From Halomonas sp. ML-15 (GTDB lineage: Bacteria > Pseudomonadota > Gammaproteobacteria > Pseudomonadales > Halomonadaceae), in the NCBI RefSeq assembly GCF_014779595.1, contig NZ_JACXZT010000019.1, positions 1,850,462-1,914,461 of the forward strand: a stretch of DNA of 64,000 bases, in the 5' to 3' direction. A model generated the notes under the pieces. The model was given only the letters and a program-made list of their open reading frames with translations, searched no databases and was not told the origin of the DNA. Of the stretch, positions 19,597 to 31,575 are shown in pieces (position 1 is the stretch's first letter; the number at the start of each line of letters is the position of its first letter). Position numbers and translations under genes: made by a program.

Positions 19597-20385
19597 TCAA
19601 CTCATCCAATTGCCGCCGTCGACGTTCAGCGTCTGGGCGACCACGTAGTCGCTGTCGTCGCTGGCCAGGAACAGCGCCGGGCCCACGTAGTCCTCGGGCC
19701 GTCCCATGCGCCCGTAGGGCACCGCCTCGCCGACCAGGCGTTTCTTCTCGCCCGGCGGCCGCCCTTCATAGCGGGCGAACAGCGCATCGACCTCCGCCCA
19801 CATCGGCGTATCGACCACCCCGGGCGCGATGCCGTTGACGCGGATGCCGTGCTTGATCAGGTCCAGGGCACAGGACTGGGTGAGGCTGATCACCGCCGCC
19901 TTGGTGGCACAGTACATGCTCACCAGTGCCTCGCCGCGGCGCCCCGCCTGGGATGACATATTGATGATCGCCCCGCCCTGCCCACGGGCCACCATCGCCC
20001 TGGCGACCGCCTGCAGGGTGAAGAACAGCCCCCTGACGTTGACGTTGAACTGCTTGTCGTAACTGGCCTCGGTCACCTCCAGCACCGGGGCCATATCGAA
20101 CAGCGCGGCGTTATTGACCAGGATGTCGATACCGCCGAAACGCTCGCTGACCTGGGCCACCATGGCCTCGATGGCCTTGATGTCGCAGACGTCGAGGCGC
20201 ACCCCCATCAGCCGCGTGCCGGCCTGGCCATCGGCATCGAGGGTCGCCAGCGCCGCGTCGATGGCGACTTGGTCGATATCGGCGATGACCAGCTTGGCGC
20301 CCTCGGCCAGATAGCCCTGGGCGATGGCCAGGCCGATACCGCGGGCGCCGCCGGTGATCACCGCCACCTTGTGATTGAGTTTCAT
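19597..20385 (-). CDS. smoS: Sorbitol (L-iditol) 2-dehydrogenase, SDR family
   Basis: This 262-residue classical short-chain dehydrogenase has cofactor motif TGGARGIGLA (residues 11-20), the NNAA segment (VNNAALFD) and active site YCATK with a preceding Ser (NMSSQAGRRGEALVSMYCATK region). Strong resemblance to SmoS suggests oxidation of D-sorbitol to D-fructose. An AAGGAG site precedes the start. The ATG overlaps the upstream HAD gene by 4 bases, so the two are coupled. Confidence 0.9.
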   Translation of the reverse strand: MKLNHKVAVITGGARGIGLAIAQGYLAEGAKLVIADIDQVAIDAALATLDADGQAGTRLMGVRLDVCDIKAIEAMVAQVSERFGGIDILVNNAALFDMAPVLEVTEASYDKQFNVNVRGLFFTLQAVARAMVARGQGGAIINMSSQAGRRGEALVSMYCATKAAVISLTQSCALDLIKHGIRVNGIAPGVVDTPMWAEVDALFARYEGRPPGEKKRLVGEAVPYGRMGRPEDYVGPALFLASDDSDYVVAQTLNVDGGNWMS

Positions 20386-21085
20386 GTCTCGTGTCTCCTT
20401 GAGGGGATGCGCGGCACGGCGCTTTGCCAGTCATGGACCAGAGCGGCCAGTTGCTGCATGTGCTCGATCACCCGCCAGGCGCCGGCGGCTTCCAGCCGCG
20501 CCGCCTGCCCCGCCTCGATATGACTGGCGCCGGTAAAACCGACCACCGTCATGCCCGCGGCATGCGCCGCGGTAACCCCGGCAACGCTATCCTCGATCAC
20601 CAGGCACGCATCGACCGCCACGCCCAGCCGATTAGCGGCCAGCCGGTAGAGGGCCGGATCGGGCTTGGGGTGCTCGACCTCATCGGCAGTGAAGATCGGC
20701 GCCTCGCCGAGCAGCGTATCCAGCCCGGTGCTGGCCAGCGAGGCCACCACCCGCTGGCGGCGGCTGTTGGAGACCACCGCCTTGGGCAGCGCAATGGCGC
20801 TGATCGCCGCCGCAACCCCGGGCATGGCCTGCAGCTCCTCGGCCAGCCGCCCCTCGATGGTAGTATCGACCCGCCGGGTGGCATCCGTGGGCAGCCGGTG
20901 GCTGCTCTGTGCTTCGAGATGACGCAGGATATTGGCGGTGGTCATGCCCAGCGCCTGGCGCAGCACGGTCTCGGTCTCCAGGTCGGGCAGCCACTCGCCG
21001 AGCAGCTCGATCAGCGTCGCCTCGGCGATTGCCTCGCTATCCACCAGCACGCCGTCGCAGTCGAAGATCAGGGTCGGCGTCGAGC

Positions 21086-21089
<4 letters not shown>
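20382..21089 (-). CDS. HAD-superfamily phosphatase (subfamily IA) of the polyol operon
   Basis: This 235-residue HAD-IA hydrolase has motif I FDCDGVLVDSE (Asp10, Asp12), motif II VSNSRRQR (Ser), motif III PKPDPALY (Lys) and motif IV VIEDSVAGVTAA. Members of this group dephosphorylate sugar phosphates. Position in polyol operons suggests removal of polyol phosphates or a repair role, but the substrate is not certain. Both ends overlap neighbours by 4 bases. Confidence 0.88.
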
Positions 21090-22249
<1,160 letters not shown>

Positions 22250-22262
22250 GGTAAGAGTCCTG

Positions 22263-23081
22263 TTACTTGACGGCGCCGAAGGTCAGGCCGCGTACCATCT
22301 GTTTCTGGGTGAGCCAGCCGAAGATCAGGATCGGTGCGACCGCCATGGTCGAGGCCGCCGACAGCTTGGCCCAGAACAGGCCTTCGGGGCTGGAGAAGGA
22401 GGCGATGTAAGCGGTCAGAGGGGCCGCCCGCGAACTGGTCAAGTTGAGGCTCCAGAAAGCCTCGTTCCAGCTCAGGATCACCGACAGCAGACCGGTGGAG
22501 GCGATGCCCGGCAGGGTCAGCGGGATCAGCAGATAGAGCATCTCCTGGCGGGTATTGGCACCATCCATGCGCCCCGCTTCGAGGATGTCCTTGGGCAGAT
22601 CCTTGAAGAAGGTGTAGAGCATCCAGATCACGATCGGCAGGTTCATCAGGGTGTAGATGACGGTCAGGCCGATACGCGTGTCGAGCATGCCCAGATCGCG
22701 AAAAATCAGATAGATCGGCACCAGTACGCCCACCGGCGGCAGCATCTTGGTGGAGAGCATCCACAGCATGGTGCCCTTGGTGCGCTTGGTGGGCAGGAAG
22801 GCCATCGAGTAGGCCGCCGGAATACCGATCATCAGCGCCAGCAGGGTCGAGCCGAAGGCGACGTAGACGCTGTTATAGGCGAAGCGGAAATAGTCGGCGC
22901 GGCCCTGCACCGCGGCGTAGCTGTCCAGCGTCGGGGTGAAGAACAGGGTCGGGTCGGCGATCGCCTGGGCCTCGGTCTTGAAGCCGGTGAGGATCATCCA
23001 CAGGATCGGGAAGAAGATCACGAAGGTGATGCTCCAGGCCAGTACGGCCAGGATGAAGCGCTGTAAGCGTGACGTATTCAT
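22263..23081 (-). CDS. smoG: Polyol ABC transporter permease (MalG type)
   Basis: This 272-residue CUT1 permease begins MNTSRLQRFILAVLAWSIT at 23081. The reading frame is open further upstream inside smoF, but that sequence is a frame shadow. It has six predicted helices, the first at about residues 10-32. The EAA coupling loop is EAGRMDGANTRQEMLYLLIPL. The C-terminal MVRGLTFGAVK is the usual MalG-like end. It pairs with the permease encoded just upstream. Confidence 0.93.
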   Translation of the reverse strand: MNTSRLQRFILAVLAWSITFVIFFPILWMILTGFKTEAQAIADPTLFFTPTLDSYAAVQGRADYFRFAYNSVYVAFGSTLLALMIGIPAAYSMAFLPTKRTKGTMLWMLSTKMLPPVGVLVPIYLIFRDLGMLDTRIGLTVIYTLMNLPIVIWMLYTFFKDLPKDILEAGRMDGANTRQEMLYLLIPLTLPGIASTGLLSVILSWNEAFWSLNLTSSRAAPLTAYIASFSSPEGLFWAKLSAASTMAVAPILIFGWLTQKQMVRGLTFGAVK

Positions 23082-23095
23082 GAGGGCTCCTTCGG

Positions 23096-23983
23096 CTAGT
23101 CTTCGAGGTTCTTCGCGACCATGCGGATCAGGAAGATCGCCACGATATTGGCCAGGATGATGGCGATGACCCCGCCGGCGGAGGCACCCCCCACGTCGAA
23201 TTCCAGCAGTGCGCGGATATAGATCAGATACGCCAGATTGGTGGTGGCAAGCCCCGGTCCACCCGAGGTGGTGACATAGATCTCGGCGAAGATGGTCAGC
23301 AGGAAGATCATCTGGATCATGATCACCACGCTGATGGCGCGCTTGAGGTGCGGCAGGGTGATAAAGAAGAACACCGCCACCGGGCCGGCCCCGTCCATGC
23401 GTGCCGCCTCGACCTGATCCTCGTCCAGCGACTGCATGGCGGTGAGCAGTATCAGCAGCGCAAACGGCAGCCACTGCCAGGCGACGATGATGATGATCGA
23501 CAGCAGCGGGAAGGAGGAGAACCAGTCTATTGCCGGCAGCCCGAACAGCCCCAGAAACCAGGCCAGCACGCCGTTGACCGGGTGCATCATCATGTTCTGC
23601 CAGACCAGCGCGCTGACCGTGGGCATGATGAAGAAGGGTGAGATCGCCAGCACCCGGGCCACGCCGCGGCCGAAGAAATCCTGCTGATAGAGCACCGCCA
23701 GCAGGGTGCCGCCAATCACCGAGATCGCCAGCACCGAACCCACCAGCACCAGGGTGTTGCCCATGGCCCGCCATAGCGCCGGATCGGAGAGTAGATATCG
23801 ATAGTTTTCCAGGCCGGCGAACTGCTCCATGCCCGGCATCAGCAGGTTGTAGCGCTGGAAGGAGAACCACAGGGTCATGCCCAGTGGGATCAGCATCCAG
23901 ATCAGCAGCAGCGTGACCGCAGGCGCTTGCAGCGACAGCGAACGCAGGCCGCCTACGGTGCGCCCGGAAGTTCGAGTACGCAT
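23096..23983 (-). CDS. smoF: Polyol ABC transporter permease (MalF type)
   Basis: This 295-residue CUT1 permease has a first helix at about residues 20-42 (PAVTLLLIWMLIPLGMTLWF) and further helices at about 80-105, 110-130, 155-180, 210-232 and 265-288. The coupling loop is EAARMDGAGPVAVFFFITLPHL. It forms the channel with SmoG. The gene is separated from smoE by a strong hairpin and from smoG by 14 bases. Confidence 0.93.
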   Translation of the reverse strand: MRTRTSGRTVGGLRSLSLQAPAVTLLLIWMLIPLGMTLWFSFQRYNLLMPGMEQFAGLENYRYLLSDPALWRAMGNTLVLVGSVLAISVIGGTLLAVLYQQDFFGRGVARVLAISPFFIMPTVSALVWQNMMMHPVNGVLAWFLGLFGLPAIDWFSSFPLLSIIIIVAWQWLPFALLILLTAMQSLDEDQVEAARMDGAGPVAVFFFITLPHLKRAISVVIMIQMIFLLTIFAEIYVTTSGGPGLATTNLAYLIYIRALLEFDVGGASAGGVIAIILANIVAIFLIRMVAKNLED

Positions 23984-24013
23984 GGTATTACCACTCGGAG
24001 TTGAGACACGGAG

Positions 24014-24038
24014 GTCGGCCGGGGATTACCCGGCCGAC
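24014..24038 (-). other. Intercistronic hairpin between smoE and smoF
   Basis: A perfect 10-bp GC-rich stem (GTCGGCCGGG with CCCGGCCGAC) and 5-nt loop lie 6 bases after the smoE stop, in the 61-nt gap before smoF. There is no T-run, so it is more likely an mRNA-stabilising or partial attenuating hairpin that raises the binding protein over the permeases. Confidence 0.6.
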
Positions 24039-24044
24039 TGGCGA

Positions 24045-25355
24045 TCAATCGTAGTAGCCCGCCTGACGCATGGCGCGCTCGGCGCTACGCTGTGCCGACT
24101 CCAGCGCCTGCTCGACCGGCATCTGCCCGGTCAGCGCCGCGGCGATCGACTGACCGACCTGGGTGCCAATCGCCTGGAACTCGGGAATGCCGACGAACTG
24201 CACGCCCGTATACGGGACCGGCTTGGCCGTCGAGTCAGTGGGATCGGCGTTCTGCATCGCCTCGAGCACGAAGCTGGCGAAGGGCGCCGCCTCGATATAG
24301 CGCTCGTCCTCATAGGTCGAGGTGCGTGTGCCCGGCGGCACGCTGGTCCAGCCTTGGGTCTCGCCGACCAGTTCGATGTACGCCTGAGAGGTTGCCCAGG
24401 TGATGAACTGCTCGGCGGCGTCCGGCTCTTCCGAGGAGGCGGGGATCGCCAGTGACCAGGACCACAGCCAGTGCGAGCCCTTGGGGGTTTCGGCGACCGG
24501 CGCCTGGGAGAAGCCGAGCACATCGGCCACGTCCGACTCCGAGGGATCGAACAGGCGACCCGCTGCCGAGGTGGCATCGACCCACATGCCGCAGCGACCG
24601 CCGGCAAAATGCGCCAGGTTCTCGTTGAAGCCGTTGGAGCTGGCACCCGGCGGACCGTAGTTGCCGAGCAGATCGACATAGAAGCTTATCGCTTCCTGCC
24701 ACTCGGGGGAGTTGATCTCGGGGGCCCACTCCTCGTCGAACCAGCGGCCGCCGTAGGTATTCACCAGGGTCGAGACGAAGGCCATGTTCTCGCCCCAGCC
24801 CGGCTTGCCGCGCAGGCAGATGCCGTAGACGCGGTTATCGGGATCGTGGATCTGGCTTGCCCACTCGTAGGCTTGATCCCAGGTAGGTTGCTCGGGCATC
24901 TCGATGCCGTGCTCTTCGAACAGGTCGGTACGGTAGTAGAGCATCGAGCTCTCGCCGTAGAACGGCAGCGCGTGCAGGGTGCCGTCGTAACTGAGGCCCT
25001 CGCGCACCGGGCGCAGCAGGTCATCGACCTGGTAGTCATCGGCGAGGTCGTCGAGGGGCACCAGCCAACCACGCTCGGCCCAGATCGGTGCCTCGTAGGT
25101 GCCGATGGTCATCACATCGAACTGGCCGCCACCGGTGGCGATATCGGTAGTCAGACGCTGGCGCAGCACGTTTTCCTCGAGTACTACCCAGTTGACGCTA
25201 ATGCCGGGATGCGCCTGCTCGAACTCATCGGTCAGGCTCTGCATGATCACCATATCGTTGTTGTTGACGGTGGCGACGGTGATTTCCTGCGCGTGGGCGG
25301 CGGCCGAGACCGCCACCGCCAGGGTCGCCAATGGCAAGGCGTGGGAGAGTTTCAT
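24045..25355 (-). CDS. smoE: Polyol ABC transporter substrate-binding protein
   Basis: This 436-residue SBP_bac_1 periplasmic protein has signal peptide residues 1-22 (MKLSHALPLATLAVAVSAAAHA, 22 residues ending in AHA before QEITV). ATG 25355 has AAGGAG upstream, and an earlier in-frame ATG at 25397 is not signal-like. Family landmarks are TGGGQFDVMTIGTYEAPIW and YGICLRGKPGWGENMAF, close to sorbitol/mannitol binding proteins. It is the first gene of the transport-catabolic operon, behind the operator array at 25403-25438. Confidence 0.93.
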   Translation of the reverse strand: MKLSHALPLATLAVAVSAAAHAQEITVATVNNNDMVIMQSLTDEFEQAHPGISVNWVVLEENVLRQRLTTDIATGGGQFDVMTIGTYEAPIWAERGWLVPLDDLADDYQVDDLLRPVREGLSYDGTLHALPFYGESSMLYYRTDLFEEHGIEMPEQPTWDQAYEWASQIHDPDNRVYGICLRGKPGWGENMAFVSTLVNTYGGRWFDEEWAPEINSPEWQEAISFYVDLLGNYGPPGASSNGFNENLAHFAGGRCGMWVDATSAAGRLFDPSESDVADVLGFSQAPVAETPKGSHWLWSWSLAIPASSEEPDAAEQFITWATSQAYIELVGETQGWTSVPPGTRTSTYEDERYIEAAPFASFVLEAMQNADPTDSTAKPVPYTGVQFVGIPEFQAIGTQVGQSIAAALTGQMPVEQALESAQRSAERAMRQAGYYD

Positions 25356-25402
25356 GGAGTGCTCCTTGGTAACGCTTGGCATTGTTGTTCTGCTCAAGTC
25401 AT

Positions 25403-25438
25403 TTTGATCAAATTGATCATCTATCGATCAAATGATCG
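25403..25438. promoter_or_regulatory. Operator array upstream of smoE
   Basis: Overlapping inverted repeats built on GATCA are packed in 36 bases: TTTGATCAAA (25403-25412), TGATCAA-A-TTGATCA (25405-25419) and CGATCA-AA-TGATCG (25425-25438). They lie 50-80 bases before the smoE ATG, between it and the SorC-family regulator gene, and are probable binding sites for that regulator. Confidence 0.65.
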
Positions 25439-25449
25439 TATGCGGTGCC

Positions 25450-25473
25450 AAAAAAAGCAAAGCCCGGAGGCTT
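25450..25473 (-). terminator. Intrinsic terminator of the SorC-family regulator gene
   Basis: On the minus strand AAGCC-TCCG-GGCTT is followed by TGC and seven T residues (plus-strand A-run 25450-25456). It lies 44 bases after the regulator stop, so the regulator mRNA ends before the smoE operators and the transport operon starts separately. Confidence 0.75.
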
Positions 25474-25517
25474 ATACTTTGGGTGCATTTATGCAGGCCC
25501 GTTCATACTGCAATGCA

Positions 25518-27345
<1,828 letters not shown>

Positions 27346-27346
27346 C

Positions 27347-28279
27347 TCAGGCTCCGGGAGGCGCCTCGTCGACCCGATGTGACTGCTGCCACAGCCGCGA
27401 TACCAGCTCCTGAATGAAGTTGCGCACGATCAGCGCCGGGCGTCGCCCGGCCCGGGTTACCACGCAGAACGGCGAGGCGATCTCGATCTGCTCCGGCAGC
27501 AGCGCCTTGAGCTCACCGCGGGCTACCCAATGTTCAGCGTAGTAGTGCGGCAGGTTGCCGATGAAGTGGCCGCTGAGGATCAGCAGCGCCTGGGCTTCCA
27601 TATTGGAGGCATGGGCGCCCACCGTTGCGTCGGGAAAGCTGCGCAGTTCTTGCAGGTTGGCGTAGGGGCGGACCACGAAGGGGTGCTCGACGATCTCCGC
27701 CACCCTCAATTGTTCGGCCGGGCGCTCGAACAGCGGGTGCATGCGCGCACAGTAGACGCCGTGCATCTCGGTATAAATCTGACGATGTTGCAGCCCCTCC
27801 ATCTGCGCAGTTTCCGGCAGGATGCCTAGCTGCACCTCGCCGTTGGCGATCTCGCCGATCAGTCGGTCGGGGCTGCCTACGGTGATGTTCAGACGGGCGC
27901 GAGCATTCTTGCGCAGAAATTCGCCGATCACCCCCTGCAGGTCGAGAACCTCGTCCATGATGGTGTTATCCACCACCCCCAGCCGCAGGGTGCCGTAGAC
28001 CGAACTACGCAGCTCGCTCATCTCACTGTCGAAGTCATCCACCGAAGCCAGCAGCGACTTCGCGCGCTCATGCACGACCGCGCCCCGCTCGGTCAATTCA
28101 AAGCCTTGTCGCCCGCGACGACAGACCGTGAAGCCGACCCGTTCCTCCAGCGCGCGGATATGAAAGCTGACCGCCGACTGGCTCATATGCAGCGCGGTCT
28201 GGGCACCGGCAAAACCGCGGTGCTCGGCCACCGCGAGGAACACCGACAGGCTCTTGAGATCCGCCGCAGAAAGCTTCAT
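27347..28279 (-). CDS. LysR-family transcriptional regulator
   Basis: This 310-residue LysR protein has an N-terminal winged helix (FLAVAEHRGFAGAQTALHMSQSAVSFHIRALEERVG, about residues 14-49) and a LysR substrate domain (about 93-300). It is divergent from the amino-acid-type ABC transporter, DUF1989 and ureohydrolase genes and most likely controls them. The inducer is unknown but probably relates to the transported substrate. Confidence 0.92.
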   Translation of the reverse strand: MKLSAADLKSLSVFLAVAEHRGFAGAQTALHMSQSAVSFHIRALEERVGFTVCRRGRQGFELTERGAVVHERAKSLLASVDDFDSEMSELRSSVYGTLRLGVVDNTIMDEVLDLQGVIGEFLRKNARARLNITVGSPDRLIGEIANGEVQLGILPETAQMEGLQHRQIYTEMHGVYCARMHPLFERPAEQLRVAEIVEHPFVVRPYANLQELRSFPDATVGAHASNMEAQALLILSGHFIGNLPHYYAEHWVARGELKALLPEQIEIASPFCVVTRAGRRPALIVRNFIQELVSRLWQQSHRVDEAPPGA

Positions 28280-28338
28280 TAAAATGTCCTACTTTGGTGC
28301 GAATCACATCAAAAATCTGGGTATATACATCGAAAGAT

Positions 28339-28350
28339 AACAATTTTGTT
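28339..28350. promoter_or_regulatory. Possible LysR binding site in the divergent region
   Basis: AACAA-TT-TTGTT is an inverted repeat in the 159-nt divergent gap, 89 bases before the binding-protein gene. The position suits a LysR site. Only its symmetry supports this. Confidence 0.3.
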
Positions 28351-28438
28351 GCTGTAAGTCCTCTGCTTTACTCAAGCCGTACGTTTCGCTGCGCTATGTG
28401 CAACGAGCCTAAGGCTTCAACCACAAGAGGACTGCTTC

Positions 28439-29269
28439 ATGAACCGGATGACTTCCATTACCGCCGGCCTGCTCCTGGGTTCCGGTCTCGTGGCCGGCAG
28501 CGTTCATGCCGACCTCCTGGAAAGTATCAAATCTGACGGTGTCTTTACGGTAGGCACCGAAGCACGCTACGCCCCCCATGAGTTCATTGAAGATGGCGAG
28601 ATCGTAGGCTACTCAGCAGACCTCATGGAATACATCATGCCTGAGCTCGAAGGCGTCGAGCTGATTCGCATGGACCTGCCGTGGCAGGGGATCCTGCCTG
28701 GGCTCGAGCGTGAGCGCTTTGACTATGTCATCACCTCGGTCACCGCCACCCCCGAGCGCATGCAGCGCTACCACCTCAGCGCGCCCATCGCCGATGCCAC
28801 CATGGCAATCCTCAAGCGCGCCGGCGAAGAGGAGATCGGCTCGCCCGAGGATATCGGCGGCAAGGTCGCCGCCGCCCAGGCCGGTTCGGCCCAGCTCGAA
28901 GCGCTTGAAGCCCTGGCCGCGGAGCTCGAGGAGGCCGGTACGCCGCTTTCCGACATTCGCACCTACACCGGCGTCGATGAGGCTTACGCCGATCTCGGCA
29001 CCGGTCGCGTCGACGTGGTGATCAACAGCCTGCCCAACCTGCTTGAGGCCGAGCGGACTCGCCCCGACGTCTTCGAAGTGGTCGGCACCTTCGGTGAGCC
29101 GGTCTATTTCAGCTGGGCCGGCCGCCGCGATGATGAGAGCGCTTCACTAAACGCCTTCATGGACGAGCAGATCCGGCGTCTCAATGAGGACGGCACCCTG
29201 AACGAGCTGCAGGAAAAGTGGTTTGGTGCACCCATGGACGTCCCCCTGGAACTGCCCGCCGCTGAGTGA
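28439..29269 (+). CDS. Amino-acid-type ABC transporter substrate-binding protein
   Basis: This 276-residue family 3 (SBP_bac_3) periplasmic protein has a signal peptide ending about HA-24 (GSVHA before DLLES). Typical features are FTVGTEARYAPHEF, the Asp of GYSADLMEYI, and PWQGILPGLERERFDYVITSVTATPERMQRYHLSAP. The GAGGA site and AT-rich upstream region support the start. Its partners are the two permeases and the ATPase downstream. Given the DUF1989 and ureohydrolase genes behind it, the ligand may be a guanidino or cationic amino compound rather than a common amino acid. Confidence 0.92.
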   Translation: MNRMTSITAGLLLGSGLVAGSVHADLLESIKSDGVFTVGTEARYAPHEFIEDGEIVGYSADLMEYIMPELEGVELIRMDLPWQGILPGLERERFDYVITSVTATPERMQRYHLSAPIADATMAILKRAGEEEIGSPEDIGGKVAAAQAGSAQLEALEALAAELEEAGTPLSDIRTYTGVDEAYADLGTGRVDVVINSLPNLLEAERTRPDVFEVVGTFGEPVYFSWAGRRDDESASLNAFMDEQIRRLNEDGTLNELQEKWFGAPMDVPLELPAAE

Positions 29270-29280
29270 TCGCGTCCTGA

Positions 29281-29301
29281 GGAGCGGCCGTGGGCCGCTC
29301 C
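29281..29301 (+). other. Intercistronic hairpin after the binding-protein gene
   Basis: GGAGCGGCC and GGCCGCTCC form a perfect 9-bp stem around GTG, 11 bases after the stop codon and 35 bases before the first permease gene. No T-run follows. It probably adjusts binding-protein mRNA level relative to the permeases. Confidence 0.6.
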
Positions 29302-29336
29302 CAGGAGTCTGTCGGGTTTGACCGATTAGGTGCCCC

Positions 29337-29993
29337 ATGTTCGAGATCCTGCTCAACCACTATCCGGTGCTGATCAAGGGCCTGACCACCACCCTGGTGG
29401 TCTCGCTCTCGGCCATCGCTCTGGGGTTGCTATTCGGCGTGCTGCTGGCCTTCGGGCTGACCAGCCGCAGCCGCTGGGTGCGCTGGCCTTGCGGCCTCTA
29501 CCGCAGCTTCTGGCGCGGCACGCCGATCCTGCTGCAGCTGCTGCTGGTCTACTATCTGCTGCCGGAAATCGGCATCGAAGTGGCGCCGATCACCGCCGCC
29601 ATCCTGACCCTGACGCTGAACACCACCGCTTTCCAGTCGGAGATATTTCGCAGCGGCATCGCACATATTCCCGCCGGCCAGATCGAGGCCGCGCGCATGG
29701 CCGGCATCTCGGCCTGGCAGACGCGGCGGCGTATCGTCATGCCCCAGGTGTTGCGCCTCACTCTGCCGCCATTGACCAACGAGATCATCACCATTCTCAA
29801 GAACTCGTCGTTGATCTCGGTGATTGCCGTTACCGAGCTGATGCGTGTCAGCGAGCAGATCGCTTCGCGCACCTTCCAGCCGCTCGAGACCTATCTTGCC
29901 GCGGCAGTGCTCTATCTGGCGGTCAATCTGGTGCTGGCTCGTATTAGCGCCCATCTGGAACGCCGTATGGCCGGCGGCCTGGCAACCGAATAG
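29337..29993 (+). CDS. Amino-acid-type ABC transporter permease (HisM/GlnP family)
   Basis: This 218-residue permease has about five helices (first at residues 12-36). The family coupling loop is QIEAARMAGISAWQTRRRIVMPQVLR. CGLYRSFWRGTPILLQLLLVYYLLP is the typical amino-acid permease signature. It is predicted to form a heterodimer with the product of the next gene, which starts 23 bases after this stop. Confidence 0.92.
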   Translation: MFEILLNHYPVLIKGLTTTLVVSLSAIALGLLFGVLLAFGLTSRSRWVRWPCGLYRSFWRGTPILLQLLLVYYLLPEIGIEVAPITAAILTLTLNTTAFQSEIFRSGIAHIPAGQIEAARMAGISAWQTRRRIVMPQVLRLTLPPLTNEIITILKNSSLISVIAVTELMRVSEQIASRTFQPLETYLAAAVLYLAVNLVLARISAHLERRMAGGLATE

Positions 29994-30016
29994 GGACATC
30001 CCGAGGAGCTATCGTC

Positions 30017-30715
30017 ATGTTTGATCTTGCCCTGCTCTGGGAGACCCGCGAGCTGATCCTGCAAGGCCTGTGGAACACCGTCTGGATCTGTTTCCTGGGC
30101 TGTCTGGTAGCACTCTCGCTGGGCCTGGTGCTGGCCGCGCTGCGACTCTCCAGCCCGCGAATCTTCGGCTACCCGGTGGCCTGCTATGTGGAGATATGCC
30201 GCGGCACGCCGCTGCTGGTGCTGCTGTTTCTGCTCTACTACGGCGGCCCCAGTATCGGCCTGCGGCTCGATGCCGAGATCGCCGGCGTCACCGGCATCGG
30301 CCTTTACGGCGCCGGCTATTTCGCCGAAATCTACCGCGGCGGCTTCAAGTCGATTCCCAAGGGCCAGCTCGAGGCGGCGCGCATGCTCGGCATCTCGCCC
30401 TGGCACGCGCTGACCCGCATCCAGATCCCGCAGATGCTGCGCCTGATCGTGCCCCCCGGCACCAACCAGCTGATCATCCTGGTCAAGGAGTCGGCGCTGA
30501 TCTCGATCATCTCGGTGGACGACCTGACCAAGAATGCCACCACCATCGTCAACCAGACCTTCAATGTGATCGAGCCCTACCTGGCCGTCGCCCTGCTCTA
30601 CTGGATGATCATCGAACTGATCGCCCGCGGCGGCTATGCCCTGGAGAAGCGCCTGGCCAACCGCCAACCGCGCCACACTGTCCATCAAGGAGAGTCCGCT
30701 CATGCCAACGGCTGA
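30017..30715 (+). CDS. Amino-acid-type ABC transporter permease (HisQ/GlnP family)
   Basis: This 232-residue second permease has the signature [18 protein letters not shown] and coupling loop [26 protein letters not shown]. Helices are at about residues 15-40, 55-78, 85-105 and two near the C-terminus. GAGGAG precedes the ATG. The last 14 bases overlap the ATPase gene. Confidence 0.92.
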   Translation: MFDLALLWETRELILQGLWNTVWICFLGCLVALSLGLVLAALRLSSPRIFGYPVACYVEICRGTPLLVLLFLLYYGGPSIGLRLDAEIAGVTGIGLYGAGYFAEIYRGGFKSIPKGQLEAARMLGISPWHALTRIQIPQMLRLIVPPGTNQLIILVKESALISIISVDDLTKNATTIVNQTFNVIEPYLAVALLYWMIIELIARGGYALEKRLANRQPRHTVHQGESAHANG

Positions 30716-31532
30716 CGCTATCACCACGCCCACCGCTGACTCGCCCCGGACCCGCGGCGAGCCGATCGTCGAGGCCCGCGGCATCAGCAAGCGCTTCGGT
30801 GAGCTGGAGGTGCTGAGCGACATCGATTTTCGCCTCGACGAATCTGAGGTGGTCTGCGTGATCGGTCCCTCCGGCTCCGGCAAGTCGACCCTGCTGCGCT
30901 GCCTGGCCTTTCTCGAGCCCTACGACCACGGCAGCGTACATATCGACGGCCAGCTGCTCGGCTATGAGGAGCGTGGCGGCATGCGCGTGCGCGCCAGGGA
31001 GTCCCGCGTCGACGCGGTACGCGCGCCGGTGGGCATGGTCTTCCAGCACTTTCATCTGTGGCCGCATCGCACGGCACTGGAGAACGTCACCGAGGCGCTG
31101 CGACTGGTCAACGGCCTTTCCCGCCGTGACGCCGAGGCAGAGGGCATGGCAATGCTCGAGCGGGTCGGCCTGACCGATCGCGCCGGGCACTTCCCCGAAA
31201 GCCTCTCCGGTGGCCAGAAGCAGCGCGTCGCCATCGCCCGTGCGCTGGCCATGAAGCCACAGGTGATGTTCTTCGACGAGCCCACCTCGGCGCTGGATCC
31301 CGAACTGGTCGGTGAGGTGCTCGATGTTATGAAGCGTCTCGCCAAGGACGGCATGACCATGGCCATCGTCACCCACGAGATGGGCTTCGCCGCCAAGGTC
31401 GCCGATCGCGTGGTATTCATGGACCAGGGCCGGATCGTCGAGAGCGGCTCCCCCGAGACGCTGTTCCGCACGCCGCACAGCGTGCGACTCCAGCAGTTCC
31501 TCAACACCTGGCGCGAGCGCCATATCGATTGA
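30702..31532 (+). CDS. Amino-acid-type ABC transporter ATP-binding protein
   Basis: This 276-residue HisP/GlnQ-type ATPase has Walker [10 protein letters not shown] (about residue 57), signature [15 protein letters not shown], Walker [14 protein letters not shown] and H-loop VTHEMGFA. About 20 extra residues precede the ABC domain. ATG 30702 follows AAGGAG; the in-frame ATG at 30636 lies within the permease gene and is rejected. Confidence 0.93.
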   Translation: MPTADAITTPTADSPRTRGEPIVEARGISKRFGELEVLSDIDFRLDESEVVCVIGPSGSGKSTLLRCLAFLEPYDHGSVHIDGQLLGYEERGGMRVRARESRVDAVRAPVGMVFQHFHLWPHRTALENVTEALRLVNGLSRRDAEAEGMAMLERVGLTDRAGHFPESLSGGQKQRVAIARALAMKPQVMFFDEPTSALDPELVGEVLDVMKRLAKDGMTMAIVTHEMGFAAKVADRVVFMDQGRIVESGSPETLFRTPHSVRLQQFLNTWRERHID

Positions 31533-31575
31533 CGCACTTCAGCCACCGGTGGCTGATCATCACAAGGAGAACATC

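Noticed and set aside
23082-23870. Upstream extension of the smoG reading frame
   Set aside because: The extra 263 codons overlap smoF in another frame and do not look like a permease; the standard MalG-type start is at 23081.
28280-28438. Guanidine riboswitch upstream of the transporter-DUF1989-ureohydrolase operon
   Set aside because: No recognisable guanidine-class hairpins or ACGR loops were seen; a LysR regulator explains control.
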